From the NCBI RefSeq assembly GCF_038449125.1, contig NZ_CP151800.1:3444406-3508405 (forward strand): a stretch of 64,000 nt of DNA, in the 5' to 3' direction. Positions within the stretch are counted from its first letter, which is position 1. The number at the start of each line of letters is the position of its first letter. Shown here piece by piece: positions 10,110-17,634 of this stretch. Origin of the DNA: Kosakonia sp. BYX6 (GTDB taxonomy: Bacteria > Pseudomonadota > Gammaproteobacteria > Enterobacterales > Enterobacteriaceae). The notes beneath the pieces are model-generated. The model was not told the origin of the DNA. It saw only the letters and a program-made list of their open reading frames with translations, and made no database searches. The position numbers were made by a program, and so were the translations under genes.

Positions 10110-10128
10110 GATAATGGTTGTTATTAAG
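10110..10128 (-). promoter_or_regulatory. Candidate Fur box upstream of the AraC gene
   Basis: GATAATGGTTGTTATTAAG on the plus strand matches the 19-bp Fur consensus at 13 positions by my hand count, with the left heptamer GATAATG exact. It lies 25 bp upstream of the AraC start codon, where a bound repressor would block that gene. I cannot score it against background. Confidence 0.45.
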
Positions 10129-10254
10129 CCGGATGATGCAATAGCGAACCCGAACGTGCAATCGCGAAGGGCAGTGCGCCAGGCGATGACGTCGTAAAGA
10201 AGCGGTGAATTTTGGACACCTTCTGCGTAGCGAATTTCGCCAGCGAACATCGCT

Positions 10255-10270
10255 ACGCAACCGTTTTCCT
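10255..10270 (+). promoter_or_regulatory. PurR operator of purEK
   Basis: ACGCAACCGTTTTCCT matches the PurR box ACGCAAACGTTTNCNT except at one clear position. It is 73 bp upstream of the purE start, the same setting as the known E. coli purEK operator, so hypoxanthine/guanine-dependent repression is expected. Confidence 0.85.
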
Positions 10271-10342
10271 TGCCGGTATTCCGTGCTATTCTCTGTGCCC
10301 TCTTACGTAGTCTGAAGCACACCCACAGGAGTTTTGAGACGC

Positions 10343-10852
10343 ATGTCTTCAAGCAACCAACCGGCGCGCATCGCCATTGTTATGGGCTCGAAAAGCGATT
10401 GGGCCACCATGCAATTCGCCGCAGAAATCCTCGATACCCTGAATGTCCCGCACCATGTTGAAATCGTCTCCGCACACCGCACTCCGGACAAACTTTTTAG
10501 CTTCGCCGAAAGCGCTGAGCAAAAGGGTTTTCAGGTGATTATTGCCGGTGCCGGCGGCGCGGCGCATCTGCCGGGCATGATTGCCGCCAAAACGCTGGTA
10601 CCAGTGCTGGGTGTGCCGGTACAAAGCGCCGCATTAAGCGGTGTCGACAGTCTTTATTCCATTGTGCAAATGCCGCGCGGTATTCCGGTCGGTACGCTGG
10701 CGATTGGCAAAGCGGGCGCGGCAAACGCGGCGCTGCTGGCCGCGCAAATCCTCGCCCAGCACGATGCCGCGCTGCATCAGCGCCTGGCGAACTGGCGCAA
10801 AGCGCAGACCGATGATGTGCTGGATAACCCGGACCCACGGGGTGCGGCATGA
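10343..10852 (+). CDS. purE: N5-carboxyaminoimidazole ribonucleotide mutase PurE
   Basis: 169 residues, as in E. coli. The start at ATG 10343 gives the expected N-terminus [21 protein letters not shown] is at 10327. Class I PurE motifs are visible: GSKSDW near residue 16, SAHRTP near 43 (with the catalytic His) and [11 protein letters not shown] near 70. It converts N5-CAIR to CAIR in purine synthesis, acting on the product of PurK. The final ATGA overlaps the purK start, so translation is coupled. Expression is probably controlled by the PurR box upstream. Confidence 0.97.
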   Translation: MSSSNQPARIAIVMGSKSDWATMQFAAEILDTLNVPHHVEIVSAHRTPDKLFSFAESAEQKGFQVIIAGAGGAAHLPGMIAAKTLVPVLGVPVQSAALSGVDSLYSIVQMPRGIPVGTLAIGKAGAANAALLAAQILAQHDAALHQRLANWRKAQTDDVLDNPDPRGAA

Positions 10853-11913
10853 AACAAGTTTGTGTATTAGGCAACGGTCAGCTTGGCCGCATGCTGCGCC
10901 AGGCCGGTGAGCCGCTGAGCATCGCAGTTTGGCCGGTAGGGCTGGATGAAGCGCCAGAAGCGGTGCCCTTTCAGCAGAGTGTGATCACCGCAGAAATTGA
11001 ACGCTGGCCGGAAACGGCATTAACCCGCGAACTGGCGCGCCATCCGGCGTTTGTTAACCGCGATGTGTTCCCGGTGATCGCCGATCGTCTGACGCAAAAA
11101 CAGCTGTTCGATAAGCTGGAATTAGCCACCGCGCCGTGGCAGTTGCTGGCGGATAAAAGCGAATGGCCGGCGGTATTTTCCCGCCTTGGCGATCTCGCCA
11201 TCGTGAAGCGCCGCGTCGGCGGCTACGATGGTCGCGGGCAGTGGCGTTTGCGCACCGCCGATACCGATCAGCTACCGGATGAGTGCTACGGCGAATGTAT
11301 CGTCGAGCAAGGCATCAATTTCTCAGGCGAAGTTTCTCTGGTCGGCGCACGCGCCCACGACGGCAGCACCGTGTTTTATCCGCTGACCCACAACCTGCAT
11401 CAGGATGGCATTCTGCGCGCCAGCGTGGTGTTCCCGCTGCCGAATGCACAACAGCAGAAGCAGGCGGAAACGATGCTGTCGGCGATCATGCACGAGTTGA
11501 ATTATGTGGGCGTGATGGCGATGGAGTGTTTCATCACCCCGGCCGGGCTGCTGATTAACGAACTGGCGCCGCGCGTGCATAACAGCGGGCACTGGACGCA
11601 AAACGGCGCGTCGATCAGCCAGTTTGAGCTGCATCTGCGCGCGGTAGTGGATTTGCCGCTGCCGCAACCGGTGGTCAACAGCCCGTCGGTGATGATCAAC
11701 CTGATTGGTACCGATTTAAACTACAACTGGCTGAAGTTGCCGCTGGTGCATCTGCACTGGTACGACAAAGACGTGCGTGCGGGGCGCAAAGTCGGCCATC
11801 TGAACCTGAATGATGACGATAACGCACGCCTGAGGGCGACGCTGGAAGCATTAGTTCCGCTGCTGCCGCCGGAGTACGCCAGCGGCATCGCCTGGGCGCA
11901 ATCGAAGTTGTAG
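10849..11913 (+). CDS. purK: N5-carboxyaminoimidazole ribonucleotide synthase PurK
   Basis: 354 residues, ATP-grasp family. Begins [23 protein letters not shown] as in enterobacterial PurK; downstream are the ATP-grasp lysine region ([16 protein letters not shown] near 118-133) and the metal-binding stretch [25 protein letters not shown]. It makes N5-CAIR from AIR, bicarbonate and ATP. The start overlaps the purE stop by four bases. A REP cluster follows immediately, with no intrinsic terminator that I can see. Confidence 0.97.
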   Translation: MKQVCVLGNGQLGRMLRQAGEPLSIAVWPVGLDEAPEAVPFQQSVITAEIERWPETALTRELARHPAFVNRDVFPVIADRLTQKQLFDKLELATAPWQLLADKSEWPAVFSRLGDLAIVKRRVGGYDGRGQWRLRTADTDQLPDECYGECIVEQGINFSGEVSLVGARAHDGSTVFYPLTHNLHQDGILRASVVFPLPNAQQQKQAETMLSAIMHELNYVGVMAMECFITPAGLLINELAPRVHNSGHWTQNGASISQFELHLRAVVDLPLPQPVVNSPSVMINLIGTDLNYNWLKLPLVHLHWYDKDVRAGRKVGHLNLNDDDNARLRATLEALVPLLPPEYASGIAWAQSKL

Positions 11914-11917
11914 CCGC

Positions 11918-12088
11918 TATGCCCGGTGGCGCTTCGCTTACCGGGCCTACAAAACCGAGCCCAAAGCCAAATCAGCGTTTGTCCCGTAGGCCGGATAAGG
12001 CGCAGCCGCCATCCGGCAAAACCGCACCACCATTCACAAAACCAGCGTTCGTTCGTAGGCCGGATAAGGCATCGCCGCCATCCGGCGA
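11918..12088. repeat. REP cluster of three units
   Basis: Three REP palindromes: 11918-11950 (a variant with GCCCGGTGGCGCTTCGC and CCGGGCCTAC), 11985-12018 and 12055-12088 (both starting GTAGGCCGGATAAGGC). They fill most of the purK-mnmH gap. Read as protein they produce the false N-terminal extension of the mnmH frame. Confidence 0.85.
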
Positions 12089-12176
12089 AATCCCCTCAGA
12101 GCCGTCGGCAAAACGCACCTTTGTTCTCCCCTTTTGCGGGCGTAAAATCTGTACCCGCTTTTGCAGAGGACGCCAC

Positions 12177-13250
12177 ATGAACAACGCCACGGATTATCTT
12201 GCCATCCTGCGGGATGACATCCCCCTTATTGATGTACGCGCGCCGGTTGAATTCGCGAAGGGCGCGATGCCCTCCGCCCTCAACCTGCCGTTAATGAACG
12301 ACAGCGAACGCGCGGCGGTAGGCACGTGTTACAAACGCGAAGGCGCGCAAGCTGCATTGCGACTCGGCCACCAATTAGTAAACGGTGAATTACGCGAACA
12401 GCGAATCGAGGCGTGGCTGCAAGCCTGTGCGCAACATCCGCAGGGGTATCTTTGTTGTGCGCGCGGCGGCCAGCGTTCGCATATTGCACAGCAGTGGTTG
12501 CGCGAGCGGCAGGTGGATTACCCCCTGGTGGTCGGCGGTTATAAAGCGCTGCGCCAGGCCGCCATTGAGGCGACCCACCAGCGCATACAGCGCCCGCTGC
12601 TACTGGTTGGCGGCTGTACCGGCAGCGGCAAAACGTTGCTGGTTCGCGCACAAACAAATGGGATTGATTTGGAAGGGCTTGCCCGCCATCGAGGGTCGTC
12701 GTTTGGCCGCACAGTGCAGCCGCAGCGTTCACAGGCCAGTTTTGAAAATCATCTGGCGGCGGCGCTGCTGAAAATCACCCCGGATTTTTGGCTGTTGGAA
12801 GATGAAGGGCACGCGATCGGCGCCAATCATTTGCCCGACATTGTGCGTGAGCGGATGGCGCAATCGCCGCTGGTAGTGGTGGATGAACCGTTTGCGCGAC
12901 GCCTTGAACGCTTGCGCGAGGAGTATTTTGTGCAGACGTTGCGGGCGTACATCGAACGCGATGGCGAAGAAACCGGCTGGCGCGCTTACGCCGAGTATCT
13001 GCGCCACGGGCTGTTTGCGATTCGCCGCAGGCTGGGGTTACAGCGCTTCGAGCAGCTCAGTGTGCGGCTGGAATCCGCCTTAAGCGAGCAACAGCGCAGC
13101 GGCAAGAGTGAAGCGCATTTCGCCTGGCTCGCACCGTTGTTGGAGGAGTATTACGATCCGATGTATCGCTACCAGCTTGAGAAACGCGCGCCAGCCATTC
13201 GTTTTCGCGGCACGTTCGAGGACGTATCCGCATGGTTGGCGGCGTTGTAA
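12177..13250 (+). CDS. mnmH: tRNA 2-selenouridine synthase (MnmH/SelU)
   Basis: 357 residues from ATG 12177 (AGAGGA eight bases upstream). The N-terminal rhodanese domain has the catalytic cysteine in the CCARGGQRS loop near residue 85; a P-loop GGCTGSGKT follows near 142-150. The enzyme exchanges sulfur of 2-thiouridine at tRNA position 34 for selenium using selenophosphate, by way of a geranylated intermediate in E. coli. The open frame extends upstream to 11919, but that part is translated REP sequence. Its presence implies the cell makes selenophosphate (SelD). Confidence 0.95.
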   Translation: MNNATDYLAILRDDIPLIDVRAPVEFAKGAMPSALNLPLMNDSERAAVGTCYKREGAQAALRLGHQLVNGELREQRIEAWLQACAQHPQGYLCCARGGQRSHIAQQWLRERQVDYPLVVGGYKALRQAAIEATHQRIQRPLLLVGGCTGSGKTLLVRAQTNGIDLEGLARHRGSSFGRTVQPQRSQASFENHLAAALLKITPDFWLLEDEGHAIGANHLPDIVRERMAQSPLVVVDEPFARRLERLREEYFVQTLRAYIERDGEETGWRAYAEYLRHGLFAIRRRLGLQRFEQLSVRLESALSEQQRSGKSEAHFAWLAPLLEEYYDPMYRYQLEKRAPAIRFRGTFEDVSAWLAAL

Positions 13251-13251
13251 T

Positions 13252-13334
13252 CGCCGGATGGCGGCTGCGCCTTATCCGGCCTACATTGGGGTGGGTAATC
13301 CGTAGACCGGATAAGCGTTTAGCGCCATCCGGCA
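13252..13334. repeat. REP/BIME element (two units)
   Basis: Two opposed REP units, 13252-13284 (GCCGGATGGCGGC ... TTATCCGGCCTAC) and 13301-13334 (GTAGACCGGATAAGCG ... GCCATCCGGC), between the convergent mnmH and MetI-like genes. Confidence 0.85.
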
Positions 13335-13353
13335 AACATCAGCCCACAAGACA

Positions 13354-14013
13354 TCAATGCCGGTCGCGTTTATCGGCGCGTTTCGCCAGCCAGTCGCCCA
13401 ACATCTGCACCACCTGCACCAGCACAATCAGCGCCACCACCGTTACGATCATCACCTGCGTTTCATAACGGTAATAACCGTAGCGAATCGCCAGGTCACC
13501 GACCCCGCCGCCGCCCACAATCCCGGCCATTGCCGAATAACCGATCAGGCTCACCAGCGTAATGGTCAACCCGCGCAGCAGACCCGCGCTGGCTTCCGGC
13601 AACAGCACCGTACAAATAATGCGTAACGGGCTGGCACCAAAGGCTTCCGCCGCTTCAATAATCCCTTTATCCACTTCGCGCAGCGCGCTATCCACCAGCC
13701 GGGCGTAGAAAGCAATTGCGGCGACAGATAACGGCACCGACGCGGCAATCGGCCCGATGGTATTGCCCAGCAGCCACTGCGTCAGCGGCAACAACAGCAC
13801 CAGCAGAATCACGAACGGCACGGAACGAATGATGTTCACCAGCACCGAGCTAATCAGGTAAACCGCGCGGTTTTGCCAGAACAGGTGTCTATCGGTAACG
13901 AAAATCAGAAAACCCAGCGGTAAGCCGCCGACAATCGCCAGCACCGTTGAGATGCTGAGCATCTGGAATGTTTCGCCAAACGCCAGGCTCAGGTCAGCCA
14001 ATAAATCATCCAC
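13354..14013 (-). CDS. MetI-type ABC permease (NlpA/MetQ-dependent importer, SfbC/MetI-like)
   Basis: 219 residues with about five membrane spans. The cytoplasmic EAA loop that docks on the ATPase is visible as IIEAAEAFGASPLRI near residue 139, and the MetI-type tail [24 protein letters not shown] follows. It should form the inner-membrane channel of an importer with the two genes upstream on the same strand. Its start overlaps the end of the ATPase gene by eight bases, so the three genes form one operon (binding protein, ATPase, permease). The system is like MetNIQ and like the Salmonella SfbABC transporter. Substrate unknown; methionine is only one option. Confidence 0.9.
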   Translation of the reverse strand: MDDLLADLSLAFGETFQMLSISTVLAIVGGLPLGFLIFVTDRHLFWQNRAVYLISSVLVNIIRSVPFVILLVLLLPLTQWLLGNTIGPIAASVPLSVAAIAFYARLVDSALREVDKGIIEAAEAFGASPLRIICTVLLPEASAGLLRGLTITLVSLIGYSAMAGIVGGGGVGDLAIRYGYYRYETQVMIVTVVALIVLVQVVQMLGDWLAKRADKRDRH

Positions 14014-15028
14014 GGATCACCTCCACCTGCGCGGTCCGGTTGCGAATATAGTCCACGGCGTCGCTCACCGCCGCAGGGTTATCTGCGGCGGTCAGTTGCA
14101 CCACCAGGATCCCCAGCGCCCGCTCGCCGATGTACTCGATTTTGCCGTGCAGAATATTCACCGCCACGCCAAATTTCACCGCCGCGTCAGAGAGCACCGG
14201 TTGTTCGGCGGAATCGCCAATAAACAGCACCTTCAACAACTGGCCCGGCAAATGCTGCTGCAAGCGATCCGGCAACGTCAGGTTGAGGGTATGCGACACC
14301 AGTTGCTGCGTAAACGCATGCTGCGGATGGGCAAAAACATCAAATACTGCGCCCTCTTCCACCACTTTGCCGGCGGACATCACCGCCACCCGATCGCAGA
14401 TCGATTTGATCACATTCATCTCGTGTGTGATCAGCACAATGGTGATGCCCATCTGCTCGTTGATCTGTTTTAACAGCGCGAGAATGGTGGCGGATGTTTC
14501 CAGATCCAGTGCAGATGTCGGTTCGTCGCACAGCAACACATCCGGATGATTGGCGATGGCGCGCGCAATACCGACGCGTTGTTTTTGGCCGCCGCTGAGC
14601 TGCACCGGGTAGCGGTTCGCTTTATCGCTTAAGCCGACTAACGCCAGGATCTCCGCCACGCGCGGCGCGATTTTGCTGCGTTCCCAACCGGCGGCTTTCA
14701 GGCTGAAAGCGACGTTTTGCGCCACGGTGCGGGTGTGCATCAAATTAAAGTGCTGAAAAATCATACCAATACGCTGGCGAGCCTGGCGCAGCGTAACGCC
14801 TTCCAGCGCGGATATCGCCACGCCGTTGATGTTGACGCTGCCCTGGCTTGGGCGTTGCAGCGCATTCAGCGTGCGCAGCAGCGTGCTTTTGCCCGCACCG
14901 CTGGTGCCGACAATGCCGAAAATCTCCCCGGCGGCAATGCGTAACGAAACATCTTCTACCGCGCGGGTCGCGTTACTGCTGCCGCGACCGGCGGGAAAAT
15001 CCACGCACACGTTTTCTATTTCAATCAT
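14006..15028 (-). CDS. MetN-type ABC ATPase with C-terminal NIL domain
   Basis: 340 residues from ATG 15028 (GAGG five bases upstream); a longer start at 15046 is less likely. ATPase core: Walker A GTSGAGKST near residue 38, Q-loop FQHFNL, signature LSGGQKQR near 140 and Walker B VLLCDEPTSALD near 160. About 75 residues at the C-terminus (from roughly 265) match the NIL domain, which in MetN binds methionine and shuts transport off. That makes methionine or a close analogue more likely for this system than for the second one at 62123-62914, which lacks this domain. Confidence 0.92.
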   Translation of the reverse strand: MIEIENVCVDFPAGRGSSNATRAVEDVSLRIAAGEIFGIVGTSGAGKSTLLRTLNALQRPSQGSVNINGVAISALEGVTLRQARQRIGMIFQHFNLMHTRTVAQNVAFSLKAAGWERSKIAPRVAEILALVGLSDKANRYPVQLSGGQKQRVGIARAIANHPDVLLCDEPTSALDLETSATILALLKQINEQMGITIVLITHEMNVIKSICDRVAVMSAGKVVEEGAVFDVFAHPQHAFTQQLVSHTLNLTLPDRLQQHLPGQLLKVLFIGDSAEQPVLSDAAVKFGVAVNILHGKIEYIGERALGILVVQLTAADNPAAVSDAVDYIRNRTAQVEVIRG

Positions 15029-15085
15029 GCAAACCTCAAACGGCAAAAGGCAGGCCGCAGCCTGCCTGTTAAATCAGCCGGATTA

Positions 15086-15922
15086 TTACTGCTTATCCGC
15101 GCTCTGCATCCAGTCTGGTTTCTGGAAAGCGGTAAATACGTTTTTTGGATCGTCGATCACCGCGCGATAAGCGGGCGATTTCACCACGTCGACAATATCT
15201 TTGGCGAACGGCTTATCTGCATCTTCGGTACGTACGGCGATGATATTTTTTAGATTCTCATCCAGGTGCTCTTGTTTGAGCGCGCTGTTGAGATCCATAC
15301 CGGCGGCAATGGCAAAGTTGCCGTTAACCAGCGCGGCGGTAACGCCATCCAACGTGCGCGGCAATTGCGCGGCTTCCAGCGGCTTAAACACCAGCCCTTT
15401 CGGGTTGCTGGCGATATCACGCTCGGAGGCTTTGGTCGGATCGATGGAATCTTTGATGGTGATGAGGTTCAGCGATTGCAGGAAACGCAGCCCGCGCGCC
15501 AGGTTGGTCGGATCATTGGAGAGCGTCACAATGTCGCCCTTTTTCAGCTCATCAAGGCTTTTGATTTTATGGGAATAAAAACCCATTCCCGCCGTGGGAA
15601 CCGAGAGCAGTTTGGTTAATTTCAGGCCTTTGTCGGCGGTGAATTTATCGAAATAGAGGCTGTGCTGGAACAGGTTGGCATCGATGCTACCGTTCGCCAG
15701 CGCCATGTTTGGCTGCACGTAATCGCTGAATTCGCGCACCACAACTTTGTAGCCTTTCTCTTTTAGCGACGGCGCAATGGCCTGTTTCACCATGTCGCCG
15801 TAAGGGCCAGGTGCAACGCCGAAAATGATGGTGTGCGGATCGCTGCTGGCGTGCGCGAACGGTAAACCACAAACCAGAAGCAGCGCGCCGAAGGCCGCGC
15901 GTAAGCTGAGACGACGTCCCAT
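15086..15922 (-). CDS. Periplasmic substrate-binding protein, NlpA/MetQ family
   Basis: 278 residues. Cleavable signal peptide (RLSLRAAFGALLLVCGLPFAHA, about residues 4-25) ending in AHA-S; the only cysteine there is not in a lipobox, so the protein is probably soluble in the periplasm, unlike E. coli MetQ, which is a lipoprotein. The mature part follows the family: GVAPGPYGDMV, LANGSIDANLFQH near residue 82, SNDPTNLARGL near 136 and ALVNGNFAIAAGM near 190. First gene of the three-gene importer operon. Its 5' region is the 384-bp gap up to the porin. Confidence 0.92.
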   Translation of the reverse strand: MGRRLSLRAAFGALLLVCGLPFAHASSDPHTIIFGVAPGPYGDMVKQAIAPSLKEKGYKVVVREFSDYVQPNMALANGSIDANLFQHSLYFDKFTADKGLKLTKLLSVPTAGMGFYSHKIKSLDELKKGDIVTLSNDPTNLARGLRFLQSLNLITIKDSIDPTKASERDIASNPKGLVFKPLEAAQLPRTLDGVTAALVNGNFAIAAGMDLNSALKQEHLDENLKNIIAVRTEDADKPFAKDIVDVVKSPAYRAVIDDPKNVFTAFQKPDWMQSADKQ

Positions 15923-16112
15923 AAAATCTCCCTAATGAAGTTGGTGTGCTGTGTGACGCGCCGTGCAGTGCGGCACGTTCAATTGTCACCTGATAAATAA
16001 GGCTGGGGAATAAGATGGCACAAACGCAGCGCAGCGGTAATTGAAAAAAATTCAACTTGCTGTGAACTATGTCACTGAATGGCGGGAAGATCTTATGCGT
16101 GTAACGCGATGA

Positions 16113-16169
16113 AGCATAACGAAAAGCCCTGCCCGCAACGGGGGTTTGGTCGATTCGTTATGCTTTTTA
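16113..16169 (+). terminator. Orphan intrinsic terminator-like hairpin, plus strand
   Basis: Perfect 11-bp arms AGCATAACGAA (16113-16123) and TTCGTTATGCT (16154-16164) enclose an inner, partly paired AAGCCC/GGGTTT segment and are followed by TTTTATT. The T-run is on the plus strand only, yet the flanking genes are both on the minus strand. Confidence 0.55.
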
Positions 16170-16207
16170 TTGCTAAGCATGGGTGGATTTGTGCTTAACC
16201 CTTGCCG

Positions 16208-16289
16208 ATACGCTGGATGGCGGCTCACGCCTTATCCGGCCTACCGGTTGCTAGCTTTGTAGGCCCGGTAAGCGAAGCGCCACCGGGCG
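16208..16289. repeat. REP/BIME element (two units)
   Basis: One unit at about 16208-16244 (GGATGGCGGC ... CTTATCCGGCCTAC) and a variant unit at 16259-16289 (GTAGGCCCGGTAAGCGAAGCGCC ending ACCGGGCG in the same style as the one after purK). They lie just downstream of the porin gene. Confidence 0.8.
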
Positions 16290-16306
16290 TTTAGCCGCGT
16301 TGCTGA

Positions 16307-17452
16307 TTAGAAATCGTAACGCAGACGCACCAGGTTCATATCGCCCAGGTTGTCGGTGCTGGAGGTGAATACGTGTTCGTAATCAACGCGGAAACCGTAA
16401 TCCAGCTGGAAGGTGACACCTACGCCGTTATCGATACGCTGGTAGTTGCGGCCGTTGGCGAATTCCAGGCGGTCACCCATAAAGTACGGTTGGATGTATT
16501 TAACCGCGTACTGAGCAATCGGGAATTTGTAACCGGCATAGTATTCAACACCCCACGCATCGCCCGCGAAGTAGTCATGCACGTCTTTTTTCTTGGTCAG
16601 CATGTAGTTCTGATACCAGCCGCCGCCAACGGAGAAAGTCCAGTTGTCCGGCGTCCAGCTCAACGCGGTACCGAGGATGGTTTGATCATAGGTTTTGCTG
16701 TCGCCGGTGGACGGTTGACGCATATCCGCACGGGTATAGTTCCACGCCGCGCCCCAGGTCAACGTATTGGTCAGGTGATAATCCAGGCCGAGTGAACCGC
16801 CGCCTTTACGTTTGTAACGGTTGCCGTCGGTTGCCAGGTAAGAATCATCGTTGAACAGATACGCTGCGTAAAGATCCGCATCGCCGACAGTTTTCTTATA
16901 TTTCAGCATCTTGCGTGAACGATAAGAACCGTCGTAATCGCCTTTAATACCGTTACCCGGCGCCTGGGCTAACATATCGTAGTCCCAGATATCGGTTTTC
17001 GCGCCGACCACATCATAGTAAACGCTGTTTTGTTGACCGAAGGTCAGCGTACCCCAGGTCTTACTTTTCAGACCGGTGTACAGCATACGGCGCGTCGTGT
17101 TGGTCGCGGTGTCAGCGTGGTGGTTATCCCAGTCGAACAGTTTCGGGATGTCCACGCCCAGCTCGTAGTAGCTGACCCAGCTAATGTCATCAAACAGGTA
17201 GTAATCCGCCGCGAAACGGAAACGGGTGCCGCCATCAAAGCCATTACGTTTGTAAGAGCCTTTATCGCCATCACCGGTGAAGTTGTTGAACTGCGGACGG
17301 ATAGAACCACCGACGGTGAAGTTCAGGCGGCTCAGCGGATCGCCCGCCTGCGGATCCTGCTTCAGAACGGTGATTTCTGCTTGTGCAGCGAAAGACGCCA
17401 ATGCCACTGCTGCGCCAATGGCTGTCGCCAGGGCGCTTGTTTTTATTTTCAT
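16307..17452 (-). CDS. Outer-membrane porin (Gram-negative porin family)
   Basis: 381 residues with a Sec signal peptide (positions 1-25, ending FAAQA-EI). The mature chain shows alternating polar/aromatic strands, many Tyr and Trp residues typical of barrel girdles, and ends RLRYDF with the terminal Phe needed for BAM assembly. Length fits a 16-strand trimeric porin. It is not a close match to OmpC, OmpF or PhoE that I recognise, so I give no symbol. It lies next to the MetNIQ-like operon on the same strand, but the 384-bp gap with terminator-like structure makes co-transcription unlikely. Its 5' region has two inverted repeats, annotated separately. Confidence 0.85.
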   Translation of the reverse strand: MKIKTSALATAIGAAVALASFAAQAEITVLKQDPQAGDPLSRLNFTVGGSIRPQFNNFTGDGDKGSYKRNGFDGGTRFRFAADYYLFDDISWVSYYELGVDIPKLFDWDNHHADTATNTTRRMLYTGLKSKTWGTLTFGQQNSVYYDVVGAKTDIWDYDMLAQAPGNGIKGDYDGSYRSRKMLKYKKTVGDADLYAAYLFNDDSYLATDGNRYKRKGGGSLGLDYHLTNTLTWGAAWNYTRADMRQPSTGDSKTYDQTILGTALSWTPDNWTFSVGGGWYQNYMLTKKKDVHDYFAGDAWGVEYYAGYKFPIAQYAVKYIQPYFMGDRLEFANGRNYQRIDNGVGVTFQLDYGFRVDYEHVFTSSTDNLGDMNLVRLRYDF

Positions 17453-17473
17453 GGTTTTTCCTTGGGGATAGAC

Positions 17474-17496
17474 ACAGCTAATTCATTATTAGCTGT
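17474..17496 (-). promoter_or_regulatory. Inverted repeat in the porin 5' untranslated region
   Basis: Nine-bp perfect arms ACAGCTAAT (17474-17482) and ATTAGCTGT (17488-17496) around a 5-nt loop, 22 bp before the porin start codon and just upstream of its AAGGAAA ribosome site. In RNA it would be a hairpin next to the ribosome-binding site; in DNA it could be an operator. Confidence 0.45.
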
Positions 17497-17555
17497 CGAA
17501 TAATATCCGTTATAAGCCTCCATTTGGTGGGGTTTTTTTAATGTTTTGTGCTGGG

Positions 17556-17578
17556 AAACATTTACCAGGCAAATGTTT
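17556..17578. promoter_or_regulatory. Candidate operator upstream of the porin
   Basis: Eight-bp perfect arms AAACATTT and AAATGTTT with a 7-nt centre, about 105 bp upstream of the porin start. A TATAAC hexamer on the minus strand at about 17511-17516 could be the -10 element, with no good -35, so activation from this dyad is possible. Confidence 0.4.
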
Positions 17579-17594
17579 ACACGTTGAAATAGAA

Positions 17595-17620
17595 ACACAC
17601 CGGTGGAATTACCGGTGTGT
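17595..17620 (-). terminator. Terminator downstream of ybbP
   Basis: Perfect 10-bp arms ACACACCGGT and ACCGGTGTGT with a 6-nt loop, followed on the minus strand by the T-rich TTCTATTTC. Placed 14 bp after the ybbP stop codon. Confidence 0.8.
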
Positions 17621-17634
17621 CATTTGAGACAGGA

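Larger units (their letters stand above)
15923..16306. other. 384-bp intergenic region between the MetQ-like gene and the porin gene
   Basis: No convincing gene. From left to right it holds the promoter side of the MetQ-like operon (AT-rich, about 15985-16070), a long inverted repeat with a plus-strand T-run (16113-16169) and two REP units (16208-16289). Confidence 0.7.

Noticed and set aside
10086-10352. N-terminal extension of the AraC regulator by 89 residues
   Set aside because: It would run through the purE operator and start region and has no family resemblance; ATG 10085 has a good ribosome site.
11919-12176. N-terminal extension of MnmH by 86 residues
   Set aside because: It is translated REP sequence; the ATG at 12177 has a ribosome site and gives the family N-terminus.
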